From contig DXXK01000054.1 in the NCBI GenBank assembly GCA_019416425.1, positions 1-23,315 of the forward strand: a DNA stretch of 23,315 bases. The letters are read 5' to 3'. The translations under genes and the position numbers were made by a program. This DNA comes from Bacteroidales bacterium. Lineage in GTDB: Bacteria; Bacteroidota; Bacteroidia; Bacteroidales; Muribaculaceae. The notes below the pieces were generated by a model. The model was not told where the DNA came from. It made no database searches and worked only from the letters and a program-made list of their open reading frames with translations. Below, piece after piece: positions 16,565-23,170 of the stretch. Each line of letters begins with the position of its first letter. Within the stretch, counting starts at the first letter, position 1.

Positions 16565-17071
16565 ATGGGCGTGCTTTCACGCGAAAAAAGAAGCCAAATA
16601 ATGGCATCTGTAAAGTCATCCGACACTAAGCCGGAGATGCTGGTGCGCCGCTATCTCCACGCTCATGGTTTCCGCTATGGTCTGCACAACAGAAAACTTC
16701 CCGGCTCGCCTGATATTGTGCTCCGTAAATACAAGACAGTCATATTCATCAATGGTTGCTTCTGGCATGGTCATGAGGGCTGTAAGTATTATCGACTACC
16801 CAAGTCTAATATTGAGTTCTGGCAGACTAAGATAGACCGAAACCGCCAACGTGACATTGAAACTATCGAAGCGCTGAAAACCAAAGGCTGGAGAGTCATC
16901 ACTATTTGGGAGTGTGAGTTACGGACTGTTATTCAACGTAGCGAAACTTTAATCCAATTAGTCAATGATATTAAAGGTGACTTAAAAAGCGTAGGCTATA
17001 CCCAAGAAGGACAGATTCATATAGCCGCTGAACCGGAAGCAGAATATGGAAGAGATTCTGGTAATATCTGA
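16565..17071 (+). CDS. vsr: Very short patch repair (Vsr) endonuclease
   Basis: This 168-residue protein covers the whole Vsr fold. SREKRSQIMASVKSSDTKPE is the typical N-terminus. PGSPDIVL carries the catalytic Asp50, and NGCFWHGHEGC holds the active-site His and likely zinc ligands (Cys65, His70, Cys73, with Cys117 in IWECEL). Vsr nicks next to T in T:G mismatches that arise when 5-methylcytosine deaminates. It is therefore a common companion of m5C methyltransferases and indicates that the two enzymes upstream are active. The last 30 residues extend beyond the core domain and look disordered. It is separated from the GIY-YIG gene by a single base. Confidence 0.95.
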   Translation: MGVLSREKRSQIMASVKSSDTKPEMLVRRYLHAHGFRYGLHNRKLPGSPDIVLRKYKTVIFINGCFWHGHEGCKYYRLPKSNIEFWQTKIDRNRQRDIETIEALKTKGWRVITIWECELRTVIQRSETLIQLVNDIKGDLKSVGYTQEGQIHIAAEPEAEYGRDSGNI

Positions 17072-17096
17072 AAACAACTCTATCGAATAGAAGATT

Positions 17097-18770
17097 ATGA
17101 CAACTGACAACTCAACATATAGGCAGCTTTTTCACTCTTTGATTCAGCACAAGGAATCGGAAGTGGTGGAGTTCAAGAAGGCGGAGAATAACTTCGACTT
17201 CGATGACCTCGGTAAATATTTCTCGGCATTGAGCAACGAGGCTAATTTGCGTGGTCTTCCTTTTGCGTGGCTGGTATTTGGCTATGATGAGAAGAAGCAT
17301 GAAATCATCGGCACATCTTATAAGGATGGTGAAGGTGCGCTGAACAAACTGAAGCATGACTTCACCAATCATACTATCGATGGGCAGACATTCCGCGAGA
17401 TTATTCCTGTCGAAGTTGACGGCAAACGCATACTGATGTTTAAGATTCCTGCATCACCACGAAATATCGTGATGAAGTGGAAAGGTATTGCTTACGGTCG
17501 TGACGGCGAGAGTCTGAAGCCACTCAATCAGTCGAAGCAGGATGAAATCCGCAATCAGACGCCATATCGCGACTGGTCTGCCGAGATTGTGCCCAACGCT
17601 ACGCTCGACGACCTTGATGAGGTTGCGATTGCCAAAGCCCGAAAGATGTTCAAAAAGGTGCATAGTAGGATTCCGGTTGCCGAAGTCAACGGTTGGTCAG
17701 ATGAAAAATTCCTCAGCAAATGCGGTCTTATGATTGATGGTAAGCTGACACGTGCTGCCATCATTCTTTTAGGCAAGAGCTTTTCGGAGTATCTGCTGAG
17801 GCCGGCGGTAGTGCAAGTGACATGGACGCTACGCGACAAGAATAAGGATGTTGTTGATTACGAGCATTTCTCCGTACCATATATATTGACGGTCGATGAA
17901 ATTCTTGCCAAGATTCACAATCTGACATTGCGCGAGATGCCAGGCGGCACATTGTTCCCCGACACGATGAAGCAATATGATGACTACACCATCCGTGAGG
18001 CACTTCACAACTGTATCGCCCACTCTAATTATCAGCTCCAGCAGCGTATCAACTTCGTTGAGAATCCCGGATTTCTTTACTACTCTAATGCCGGTTCGTT
18101 CATCCCTGGGTCATTGGAAGAGGTTTTGAGCACGGATGAGCCGCAGAAGTTCTTCCGCAACGACTGTCTTTGCCAGGCTATGGTGCATTTCAACATGATT
18201 GACACAGTGAGCCGAGGCATCAAGAAGATGTTCACCGAGCAGTGGCAGCGCCGCTTCCCTATGCCTGATTATGAAATTGACAATGACAAGCAACAAGTAG
18301 CTGTTCGCATTTACGGTACGTCCATCGATGAGCGTTACACCAATATGCTCAAGAATAACGATTCGCTTACCCTCTGGGATTGCATCTCTCTTGACGCTAT
18401 CCAGAAGGGCCATCGCATTGATGAAACGGTCGCACAGGATATGATTCAGCGCGGTCTCATCGAAGGCGAAGCTCCGAACTACCGTATCTCGCTGACAGTA
18501 GCCAAGAAAACCAAGCAACTTTCCGGTTATACCCGTGTTGTCGGTTTGGAGCGCGATAAGATAAAGCACATGGTGCTCCAATACATTCAGAACGCCGGGT
18601 CTGACGGGGCCAAACGAAGCGACATCATGGAATATCTCGGCGGGACTCTTCCCAGTCGCAACACTCCCGATCAGAATGGCCAAATGGTCGGTAATATTCT
18701 CAAGGAATTGGCATCTGAAGGCAAAATCCAATCAATTAAACAACGCTGGTATGATATGAAAACCGAGTAG
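17097..18770 (+). CDS. AlbA_2/Schlafen-type protein with ATP-binding-like domain
   Basis: This 557-residue protein is of a kind often found beside restriction systems in Bacteroidetes. The N-terminal AlbA_2 (Schlafen-like) domain contains ESEVVEFKKAE (20-30) and WLVFGYDEKKHEIIG. The central region with REALHNCIAHSNYQ and PQKFFRNDCLCQAMVHF matches the GHKL-like ATP-binding module that follows in this family, although the usual H-R-Y ending of that motif reads HSNY. The C-terminal 90 residues look like a winged helix. Roles proposed for the family range from transcriptional regulation to nucleic-acid cleavage; none can be chosen here. It starts 25 bases after the Vsr gene, and its stop codon lies within the first CGAGTAG repeat. 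Confidence 0.82.
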   Translation: MTTDNSTYRQLFHSLIQHKESEVVEFKKAENNFDFDDLGKYFSALSNEANLRGLPFAWLVFGYDEKKHEIIGTSYKDGEGALNKLKHDFTNHTIDGQTFREIIPVEVDGKRILMFKIPASPRNIVMKWKGIAYGRDGESLKPLNQSKQDEIRNQTPYRDWSAEIVPNATLDDLDEVAIAKARKMFKKVHSRIPVAEVNGWSDEKFLSKCGLMIDGKLTRAAIILLGKSFSEYLLRPAVVQVTWTLRDKNKDVVDYEHFSVPYILTVDEILAKIHNLTLREMPGGTLFPDTMKQYDDYTIREALHNCIAHSNYQLQQRINFVENPGFLYYSNAGSFIPGSLEEVLSTDEPQKFFRNDCLCQAMVHFNMIDTVSRGIKKMFTEQWQRRFPMPDYEIDNDKQQVAVRIYGTSIDERYTNMLKNNDSLTLWDCISLDAIQKGHRIDETVAQDMIQRGLIEGEAPNYRISLTVAKKTKQLSGYTRVVGLERDKIKHMVLQYIQNAGSDGAKRSDIMEYLGGTLPSRNTPDQNGQMVGNILKELASEGKIQSIKQRWYDMKTE

Positions 18771-18876
18771 AAAGCGAGTAGTTTGACCTGAAAACCGAGT
18801 AGTTCATGCGAAAAAGCGAGTAGTTGGCGAGTAGTTCGACAATTATCCGAGTAGTTTACCCGAAAAGCGAGTAGTT
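18764..18876 (+). repeat. Seven phased CGAGTAGTT repeats
   Basis: CGAGTAG(TT) occurs at 18764 (without the TT), 18775, 18796, 18817, 18828, 18848 and 18868, with start-to-start distances of 11, 21, 21, 11, 20 and 20 bases, that is, one or two helical turns each. Most copies are preceded by an A-run plus G or C (AAAACCGAGTAG or AAAAGCGAGTAG). The 14 bases TGAAAACCGAGTAG occur twice (18757 and 18789). The first copy contains the stop codon of the AlbA_2 gene; the rest are outside any gene. It could be an operator or iteron array, or a decaying tail of repeated codons. Confidence 0.8.
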
Positions 18877-18905
18877 ATTTGGAATAAGCGTGTTCTTTGT
18901 TTTCA

Positions 18906-19550
18906 TTACCCTGACACCATAATTGTTATGCGGAAGAGTAAGAGGAGAATGAAAGAAATGGAATAAAGCAGAATGGTTAGAAGTGTCCAGCCGCGAGGAA
19001 GAGTGAAATTGCCAGTAAGGTAATTGCGGATGCAATTAGAGAGGCGAAGACGGAGTGCAGTCAGTTCGGATAGGAAACCTGACGGGAGATTTGAGAAGAG
19101 AGGCTGAGTTTTAGGAGGCTCTGGATCGGCAGAAGACTCATTGAGGATTTTATGAAGGGCGATTTTGATGTCACGATAATGACGGTCGGCGATTTTGCTT
19201 ATGCCGATCATCTTTTGGAAGAAGGCATCGTAGTCACGGGCGATGGCGGCACGCCATTCATGCACGTTAGAAAAGTAGCGTTCTCCTTTGGCTTCGCATT
19301 CCTGTCGGAGTAGTTCTGCTGCTTGGCGGTCTTCTTCCTGATGGCGTTCCTGCCGTTGTTGCAGACAGTCGTGGCACGCTTTCAGAAACATTTCATATAT
19401 TTTATCGGTGTCGATTTCGACCCGGATATTGCCATCGGTAGTGGCAGTTGTTTTGCCTTCCAGAATCAGAAGACGGTTCTTGATTTCGTTTAGCTCGTTG
19501 ACTTGCTGATTGTGCAGTCGGTCAACATAGTTTTTATCGTTTGGGGTCAT
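18906..19550 (-). CDS. Coiled-coil protein with C-terminal membrane anchor, mobilization region
   Basis: This protein has 214 residues. The N-terminal two thirds are hydrophilic and helical (NQQVNELNEIKNRLLILEG and a Gln/Glu-rich QQRQERHQEEDRQAAELLR block), suggesting coiled coil. Residues about 186-208 form one strongly hydrophobic segment (LLTILLYSISFILLLLF), so it is probably a tail-anchored inner-membrane protein. I do not recognise a named family. It lies downstream of the relaxase gene in the same direction, separated by the palindrome array. It may link the relaxase-DNA complex to the membrane or to a conjugation machine, but this is inference. A weak -7-like box (TAACTTTA on the - strand, 19574-19581) lies in front of it. 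Confidence 0.7.
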   Translation of the reverse strand: MTPNDKNYVDRLHNQQVNELNEIKNRLLILEGKTTATTDGNIRVEIDTDKIYEMFLKACHDCLQQRQERHQEEDRQAAELLRQECEAKGERYFSNVHEWRAAIARDYDAFFQKMIGISKIADRHYRDIKIALHKILNESSADPEPPKTQPLFSNLPSGFLSELTALRLRLSNCIRNYLTGNFTLPRGWTLLTILLYSISFILLLLFRITIMVSG

Positions 19551-19608
19551 TATTTATGGTTTGAAAATGATTGTAAAGTTAAAAATGCAATTACGTTGTC
19601 GCTATAAG

Positions 19609-20315
19609 AAGGGGTTACCGTTTTGGAAACCCTTTATGTGAAACATATTAATACTGATGGGGGTGCGTAAAACGCGCACCCCCTCATTGGAGAGGTTCGA
19701 AGGGGTGACCAAAACGGACACCCCTTGCTTTGGATGGCATGATTATACTTTGCGACTATAAGGGATTGCCGTTTTGAATCACTCTTATCTTAACTTGTTG
19801 ATTCCGAATGGGGTCATCAAAACGATGACTCCCTCAATGAAGTTTGAAGGGGTTAAGGAATCATTAACTCCTTATCATGGTTCAATCGCAAATCCGTTTG
19901 CTCATCTTCTACGTTTGAAAGGCCTATTGACATATTGGTTTTCTTGAGCTTCCTGACGGCGACGGCGTTCATCATTCCAGTCGAGGTCGTTGGTGGTGCC
20001 TCCGCCGCCGGAAGATTGCACGATCGCGGAACTGGCAAGTAAGTCGATAATCACAGACAATGGAACCAGGCTAACTTCCGATGGTTCAGTGGGGGCGCTA
20101 TTGGGTAGCACTCCCTCAAAAGAACTTCCCGTTTTGGAAGCCCCTTTGCCTGAATCTTGGCAGGGTGCGGTCAATTTGCCAGTACCCTCCTCAGTGTTCA
20201 ACCTATGGTCTCGAGAGGGCGTGAACAAAACGTTCTCCCCCACATTCGGGGTCTTTCCAAACCTTCCTTCATAGAAGCCTTTGTTGAGGGTGGACAAAAC
20301 AGCCACTCCCTCAAC
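19609..20315. repeat. Array of about eleven imperfect palindromes with AAAAC/GTTTT core
   Basis: Each unit is about 25-30 bases: GGGGT, 3-4 variable bases, core AAAAC (or GTTTT), complementary variable bases, ACCCC or ACTCCC. The best units are 19659-19683 (arms GGGGGTGCG/CGCACCCCC), 19700-19726 (AAGGGGTGACC/GGACACCCCTT, loop AAAAC), 19810-19833 (GGGGTCATC/GATGACTCCC, loop AAAAC), 19847-19873 (AAGGGGTTAA/TTAACTCCTT) and 20283-20315 (GTTGAGGGTGG/CCACTCCCTCAAC). Weaker units are near 19609, 19758, 20089, 20120, 20162 and 20215. The variable arm bases differ between units but stay complementary. About half of the array fills the gap 19551-19901; the rest lies within the relaxase gene's 3' part. 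I do not recognise the repeat family. Confidence 0.8.
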
Positions 20316-21095
20316 TGGCAATGCTCCGAACTTCGCGACGAGCTTGCCATAGGTTAGTTTCTGCTTGGAGAGTTTTGAACCGGCAAACCTATAACTGTCT
20401 TTGGCGAATGAAATGCCTCGGATTTCTCCCGTGGAGCGGTTGATACTGAAAGATGCTTCTATCCCATGTTCCTCCAAAGCATGTTGGAATTCAGCCCACG
20501 ATGATGTATTGTTTGCGGCGGCGATGGCTGCTGACTTTATATCGAATCGCAACTGCTGAATCGGTCGCAGTCTGTCACGGTTAACTTTTTCGCCTGTCAT
20601 GTTGCCGAATGTCAGACCGTGGCGTAGCTTGATTTCCTTGCAGACTTTCGCGCTCCTGATACGCTCATTGAATGCAGAAATTACATTGCCGTCAAGGTCG
20701 ATACGACTGAACACAAGATGGCAATGCGGGTGCGTCTTGTCAAAGTGACGCGCCACGATATACTGCGCATTGGTGATCCCCATGTCCCGAAGCCATTCAT
20801 CTACGAGTTGCGCCATGAAGCGGTCGCCTTGCTCATTGTAGGGGAACAGATGAGCATCCTCCGGCGAGAATGAGATTGACACATGCTTTACCGGTTGCCC
20901 GATATGATGAACTCGGCCACGACTGTCGGGATAACGCAGATGTGTGTTGAAACTGTCGGCAATCGTCTCGTTGGAAACGACACAGACACCCTGATACGAC
21001 AGTAACCTTCCTCTCTTCTCATCGCTTTTGATGTCATTGGCATAGCTTACCAGGCCTGCAAAATCAATTCTGTTTTTGAATTTGGCTATCATCAC
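19902..21095 (-). CDS. MobA/VirD2-type relaxase
   Basis: This 397-residue protein would nick the transfer origin and stay attached to the 5' end through a tyrosine during conjugal mobilization. The relaxase domain covers about residues 1-255. The three-His metal site is in HFDKTHPHCHLVFSRID (His122, His124, His126), preceded by VKHVSISFSPED. Tyrosines near the N-terminus (Tyr18, Tyr34) are candidates for the nucleophile. The stretch LTFGNMTGEKVNRDRLRP is also family-typical. The C-terminal 130 residues are a low-complexity tail (for example EGVLPNSAPTEPSE) encoded largely by the palindrome array. The start overlaps the MobC-like stop by four bases, so the two are translated together. Confidence 0.9.
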   Translation of the reverse strand: MMIAKFKNRIDFAGLVSYANDIKSDEKRGRLLSYQGVCVVSNETIADSFNTHLRYPDSRGRVHHIGQPVKHVSISFSPEDAHLFPYNEQGDRFMAQLVDEWLRDMGITNAQYIVARHFDKTHPHCHLVFSRIDLDGNVISAFNERIRSAKVCKEIKLRHGLTFGNMTGEKVNRDRLRPIQQLRFDIKSAAIAAANNTSSWAEFQHALEEHGIEASFSINRSTGEIRGISFAKDSYRFAGSKLSKQKLTYGKLVAKFGALPVEGVAVLSTLNKGFYEGRFGKTPNVGENVLFTPSRDHRLNTEEGTGKLTAPCQDSGKGASKTGSSFEGVLPNSAPTEPSEVSLVPLSVIIDLLASSAIVQSSGGGGTTNDLDWNDERRRRQEAQENQYVNRPFKRRR

Positions 21096-21448
21096 ATACG
21101 AAATTTTGAGAGCAAATCGAGTGTTATTGTTAGCATACTATCAACCTTGCTTGCCACCGTATCGAAGCCCATGCCGTTTGCGCATCGTGCAAGCTGGTTG
21201 AGATTATTGGCGATACCCTGCAATGAGCGCACCATTGAATATTCCTCATCAGTCAGAGCTTTACGGATCGTAGTACCCATGACAGCACGGGTGATGAACT
21301 TGTTGAGTGAGAGTCCGGATTCGCGGGCCATATCTTTTACAACGGCATAGTTGCCGTCATCAAGATGCAGCTTGATTTCATTGCGGAGCCGCTGCCACTC
21401 CGGTTTGGACTTGCGTCCGCGCTTGGATTTTGGTTTTGACTGTATCAT
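21092..21448 (-). CDS. MobC-like relaxosome accessory protein
   Basis: This protein has 118 residues from the ATG at 21448, chosen because residues further upstream (open to 21499) are a proline/leucine-rich stretch unlike the family, while MIQSKPKSKRGRKSKPEW is a typical basic start. LSLNKFITRAVMG is the ribbon-helix-helix-like DNA-binding part. LTDEEYSMVRSLQGIANNLNQLAR is the hallmark of the bacterial mobilization protein MobC family. MobC binds near the nick site and helps the relaxase open the DNA. The gene is coupled to the relaxase gene by an ATGA overlap. Confidence 0.85.
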   Translation of the reverse strand: MIQSKPKSKRGRKSKPEWQRLRNEIKLHLDDGNYAVVKDMARESGLSLNKFITRAVMGTTIRKALTDEEYSMVRSLQGIANNLNQLARCANGMGFDTVASKVDSMLTITLDLLSKFRM

Positions 21449-21499
21449 TGTGAATTTGGTTGGAAGTAGAAATGGAGGGAGGAAAGATGTAGGAGGCAA

Positions 21500-21665
21500 G
21501 AGGTTGAGTGCGGAATCAGGATGATTTCAAAACCAAGGCGTATGCGGCAACCGAAAGGTTGAACGAGCCAATTTTTATGGGACATAAAAAACAACCTTGC
21601 AATCCTCCTCCATCTTCACTTCTATTTCGATTACGGAGCCTCGTAGCAGTCGGATAAATTGCCGG
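21500..21665. other. Candidate transfer-origin region upstream of mobC
   Basis: The gap between the MobC-like gene and the ATPase gene holds two small hairpins: CAACC-GAAA-GGTTG at 21548-21561 (a GNRA-type tetraloop) and TTTTTATG-GGA-CATAAAAA at 21572-21590. Transfer origins of mobilizable Bacteroidales elements usually lie next to the mob genes and contain inverted repeats beside the nick. The position fits, but I cannot identify a nick consensus. These hairpins could instead be a terminator for the ATPase gene or control of mobC. Confidence 0.35.
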
Positions 21666-22340
21666 CTACGGCGTTCTATAAGTGGAATTGGCGAAGATTA
21701 CCTTGCCAACCATATCGTTCAGACGATCGGCTATGCGGTCGCCGTATCTTGGACGAATCTCCTGAGGTGTAAGGTTGGTCGTGATAATGGTAAACAGATG
21801 AAGCTCGTAGCGAGTCATAAGCAGCTCGGGTAACGGATAGAGGACATTGCCGTAATCCATAACCTCAAGCGGCTCGGTCCCGAAATCGTCGATGGCAAGC
21901 ATCCGTTTATAACAGAGACTGCGCCATGCGTCATAGTCCTCTTTGCAAACCCTCGCAAGGTCGCGAGCATTGACAATCCTGATGGAGTATCGCTCGGAGT
22001 AATCATCATCAACTTTGATTTCAAATTTGTTGAGGATTTGCTGGAAAGCTTTCACAAAGGTGGTCTTGCCGTTGCCGCATCCGCCACACAGCATAAGTCC
22101 GAATTTCGAATGATCGCATGTTAGCCACTCGGCAATCTGTTCGGTCTGCGTCAACAAGGCTTCGCTCATTATAAAAGTTTTGTCGCGGCGTTCAACCTCC
22201 CCCTTCACTCCGGCGAGAATTACACGGACAGTATCGGACTTTGAGAACGGAAGCCTAAAACGCTCCCTCGTAGTCGCTGGCCGACTGAGCTGAGACACCA
22301 GCAGGTCGGCGAGCATCGTTGGCTGATTGATTTGTTGCAT
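21666..22340 (-). CDS. DnaC/IstB-like ATPase (helicase loader type)
   Basis: This protein has 224 residues. GLMLCGGCGNGKTT (81-94) is the Walker A loop, and MLAIDDFGTEP (147-157) is the Walker B motif with two Asp. TTNLTPQEIRPRYGDRIADRLNDM near the C-terminus matches sensor 1 (TTNL) and the RYG...R box VII of the DnaC/IstB/DnaA-related AAA+ group. Such proteins load a replicative helicase. Paired with the initiator-like gene upstream, it probably supports replication of the excised element rather than transposition, since no IstA-type transposase is nearby. Its first 86 bases overlap the end of the upstream gene; a later ATG at 22316 would shorten the overlap. Confidence 0.85.
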   Translation of the reverse strand: MQQINQPTMLADLLVSQLSRPATTRERFRLPFSKSDTVRVILAGVKGEVERRDKTFIMSEALLTQTEQIAEWLTCDHSKFGLMLCGGCGNGKTTFVKAFQQILNKFEIKVDDDYSERYSIRIVNARDLARVCKEDYDAWRSLCYKRMLAIDDFGTEPLEVMDYGNVLYPLPELLMTRYELHLFTIITTNLTPQEIRPRYGDRIADRLNDMVGKVIFANSTYRTP

Positions 22341-23037
22341 GGATTGTCGGTTTAAGAGTTGTTTTGTTTTTATTGATTGGTTGTTTTTTAATCCAGTTTA
22401 CGAAATATCTTCGGCAGTCATCTTCCTCCCTACCTTTCGTTCCTTGGCAACGGAGGTAGCGGAAGAAATTGCATAGATACGATTTCAGTTCCGACAATTC
22501 GATTTGACAGGAGGGAGAAAGAAGGGAAATGATTTCATTGAGCCACGGCTCGTCGTTAACCAGCAAAGCCTCAAGTTCTTCCAAACTCAAAATCTTCACA
22601 TCGCCTGTTTGATTTGAAGAATAATTTTTATCTTTAATATTTCTATCTTCTATATTATAGGGTGTCAAGCTGTCCGACAATCCAACTGTCGAGACATCCT
22701 GCAAGGTTTCCGTCAATTCATCCGACAAACATTCCGTCAATCCATCAGTCAAGATAAGTGAAAACATTGGATGAGAACCTTTGCCCGTCCCTTTGGTATA
22801 GGTAATGAACTTTCGTGCGTTAAGCGATTCACGGGCGTTCACAACAGTCTGTCGTGTCACTTGGATTGCGGTGCTGATTACCGAAGTCGGACACTTGAAC
22901 GGCATCTGCCATCGGCGGCGGTTCGCCCGGTCGATGAGGAAGAAGTACAGCGCAATCGCCGCCGTCGAAAACGGCTCGTACTCGTTCTCCCGCCAGAACC
23001 GCTGCATGATTTCGTAGATGTTGACTCCCTTAGACAT
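22255..23037 (-). CDS. Replication-initiation-like protein of the mobile element
   Basis: This protein has 260 residues from the ATG at 23037. I preferred this start over the longer open frame to 23163 because MSKGVNIYEIMQRFWRENEYEPFSTAAIALYFFLIDRANRRRW is the typical beginning of this Bacteroidales family, and because the ATG overlaps the stop of the HTH-gene remnant upstream (ATGTCTAA). Residues about 20-110 look like a winged-helix DNA-binding domain (VISTAIQVTRQTVVNARESL). The middle is polar and variable. The end (YLCNFFRYLRCQG and DDCRRYFVNWIKKQP) is a helical block also seen in such initiators. With the DnaC-like ATPase it would start replication of the excised element. The function is inferred from gene order and type. 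Confidence 0.7.
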   Translation of the reverse strand: MSKGVNIYEIMQRFWRENEYEPFSTAAIALYFFLIDRANRRRWQMPFKCPTSVISTAIQVTRQTVVNARESLNARKFITYTKGTGKGSHPMFSLILTDGLTECLSDELTETLQDVSTVGLSDSLTPYNIEDRNIKDKNYSSNQTGDVKILSLEELEALLVNDEPWLNEIISLLSPSCQIELSELKSYLCNFFRYLRCQGTKGREEDDCRRYFVNWIKKQPINKNKTTLKPTIHATNQSANDARRPAGVSAQSASDYEGAF

Positions 23038-23170
23038 GGTTGCCGGACTTGCGTAGATATTCGTTAGCACGTTCCCTGATTTCATCCTGAGAAGAAATAC
23101 GGACACTGGTGAGGTAGGCGTCGAGGTCTGCAGGGTCGAAGTAACGGCACAAGCCGAAATCACGGTGCAT
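23030..23170 (-). pseudogene. C-terminal remnant of an HTH/excisionase-like gene cut by an IS
   Basis: The - strand encodes 46 residues from an ATG at 23170, including LCRYFDPADLDAYL and DEIRERANEYLRKSGNHV. This is the end of the small MerR/excisionase-like HTH proteins that normally precede the initiator gene in such elements (the YFDPADLDAYL part follows the recognition helix). The helix-turn-helix itself is missing: upstream the frame runs into the end of an insertion sequence. The stop overlaps the initiator's ATG by 8 bases. The break probably came from IS insertion, so the remaining piece is unlikely to bind DNA. Confidence 0.6.

Noticed and set aside
6109..17071. DISARM or BREX system
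   Set aside because: A helicase with m5C methyltransferases suggests DISARM class 2, but there is no DrmB (DUF1998) or phospholipase-D-type DrmC, and the helicase is too short for DrmA. For BREX, PglZ and BrxC are missing even though PglX is a relative of the MmeI-like protein.
18757..20315. CRISPR array
   Set aside because: The CGAGTAGTT copies are too short and too close for repeats with spacers, and the palindromes differ in sequence from unit to unit. No cas gene is nearby.
21666..22340. IstB transposition helper of an IS21-type element
   Set aside because: The ATPase fits IstB as well as DnaC, but there is no IstA transposase beside it and it is coupled to an initiator-like gene, so the replication role is preferred.
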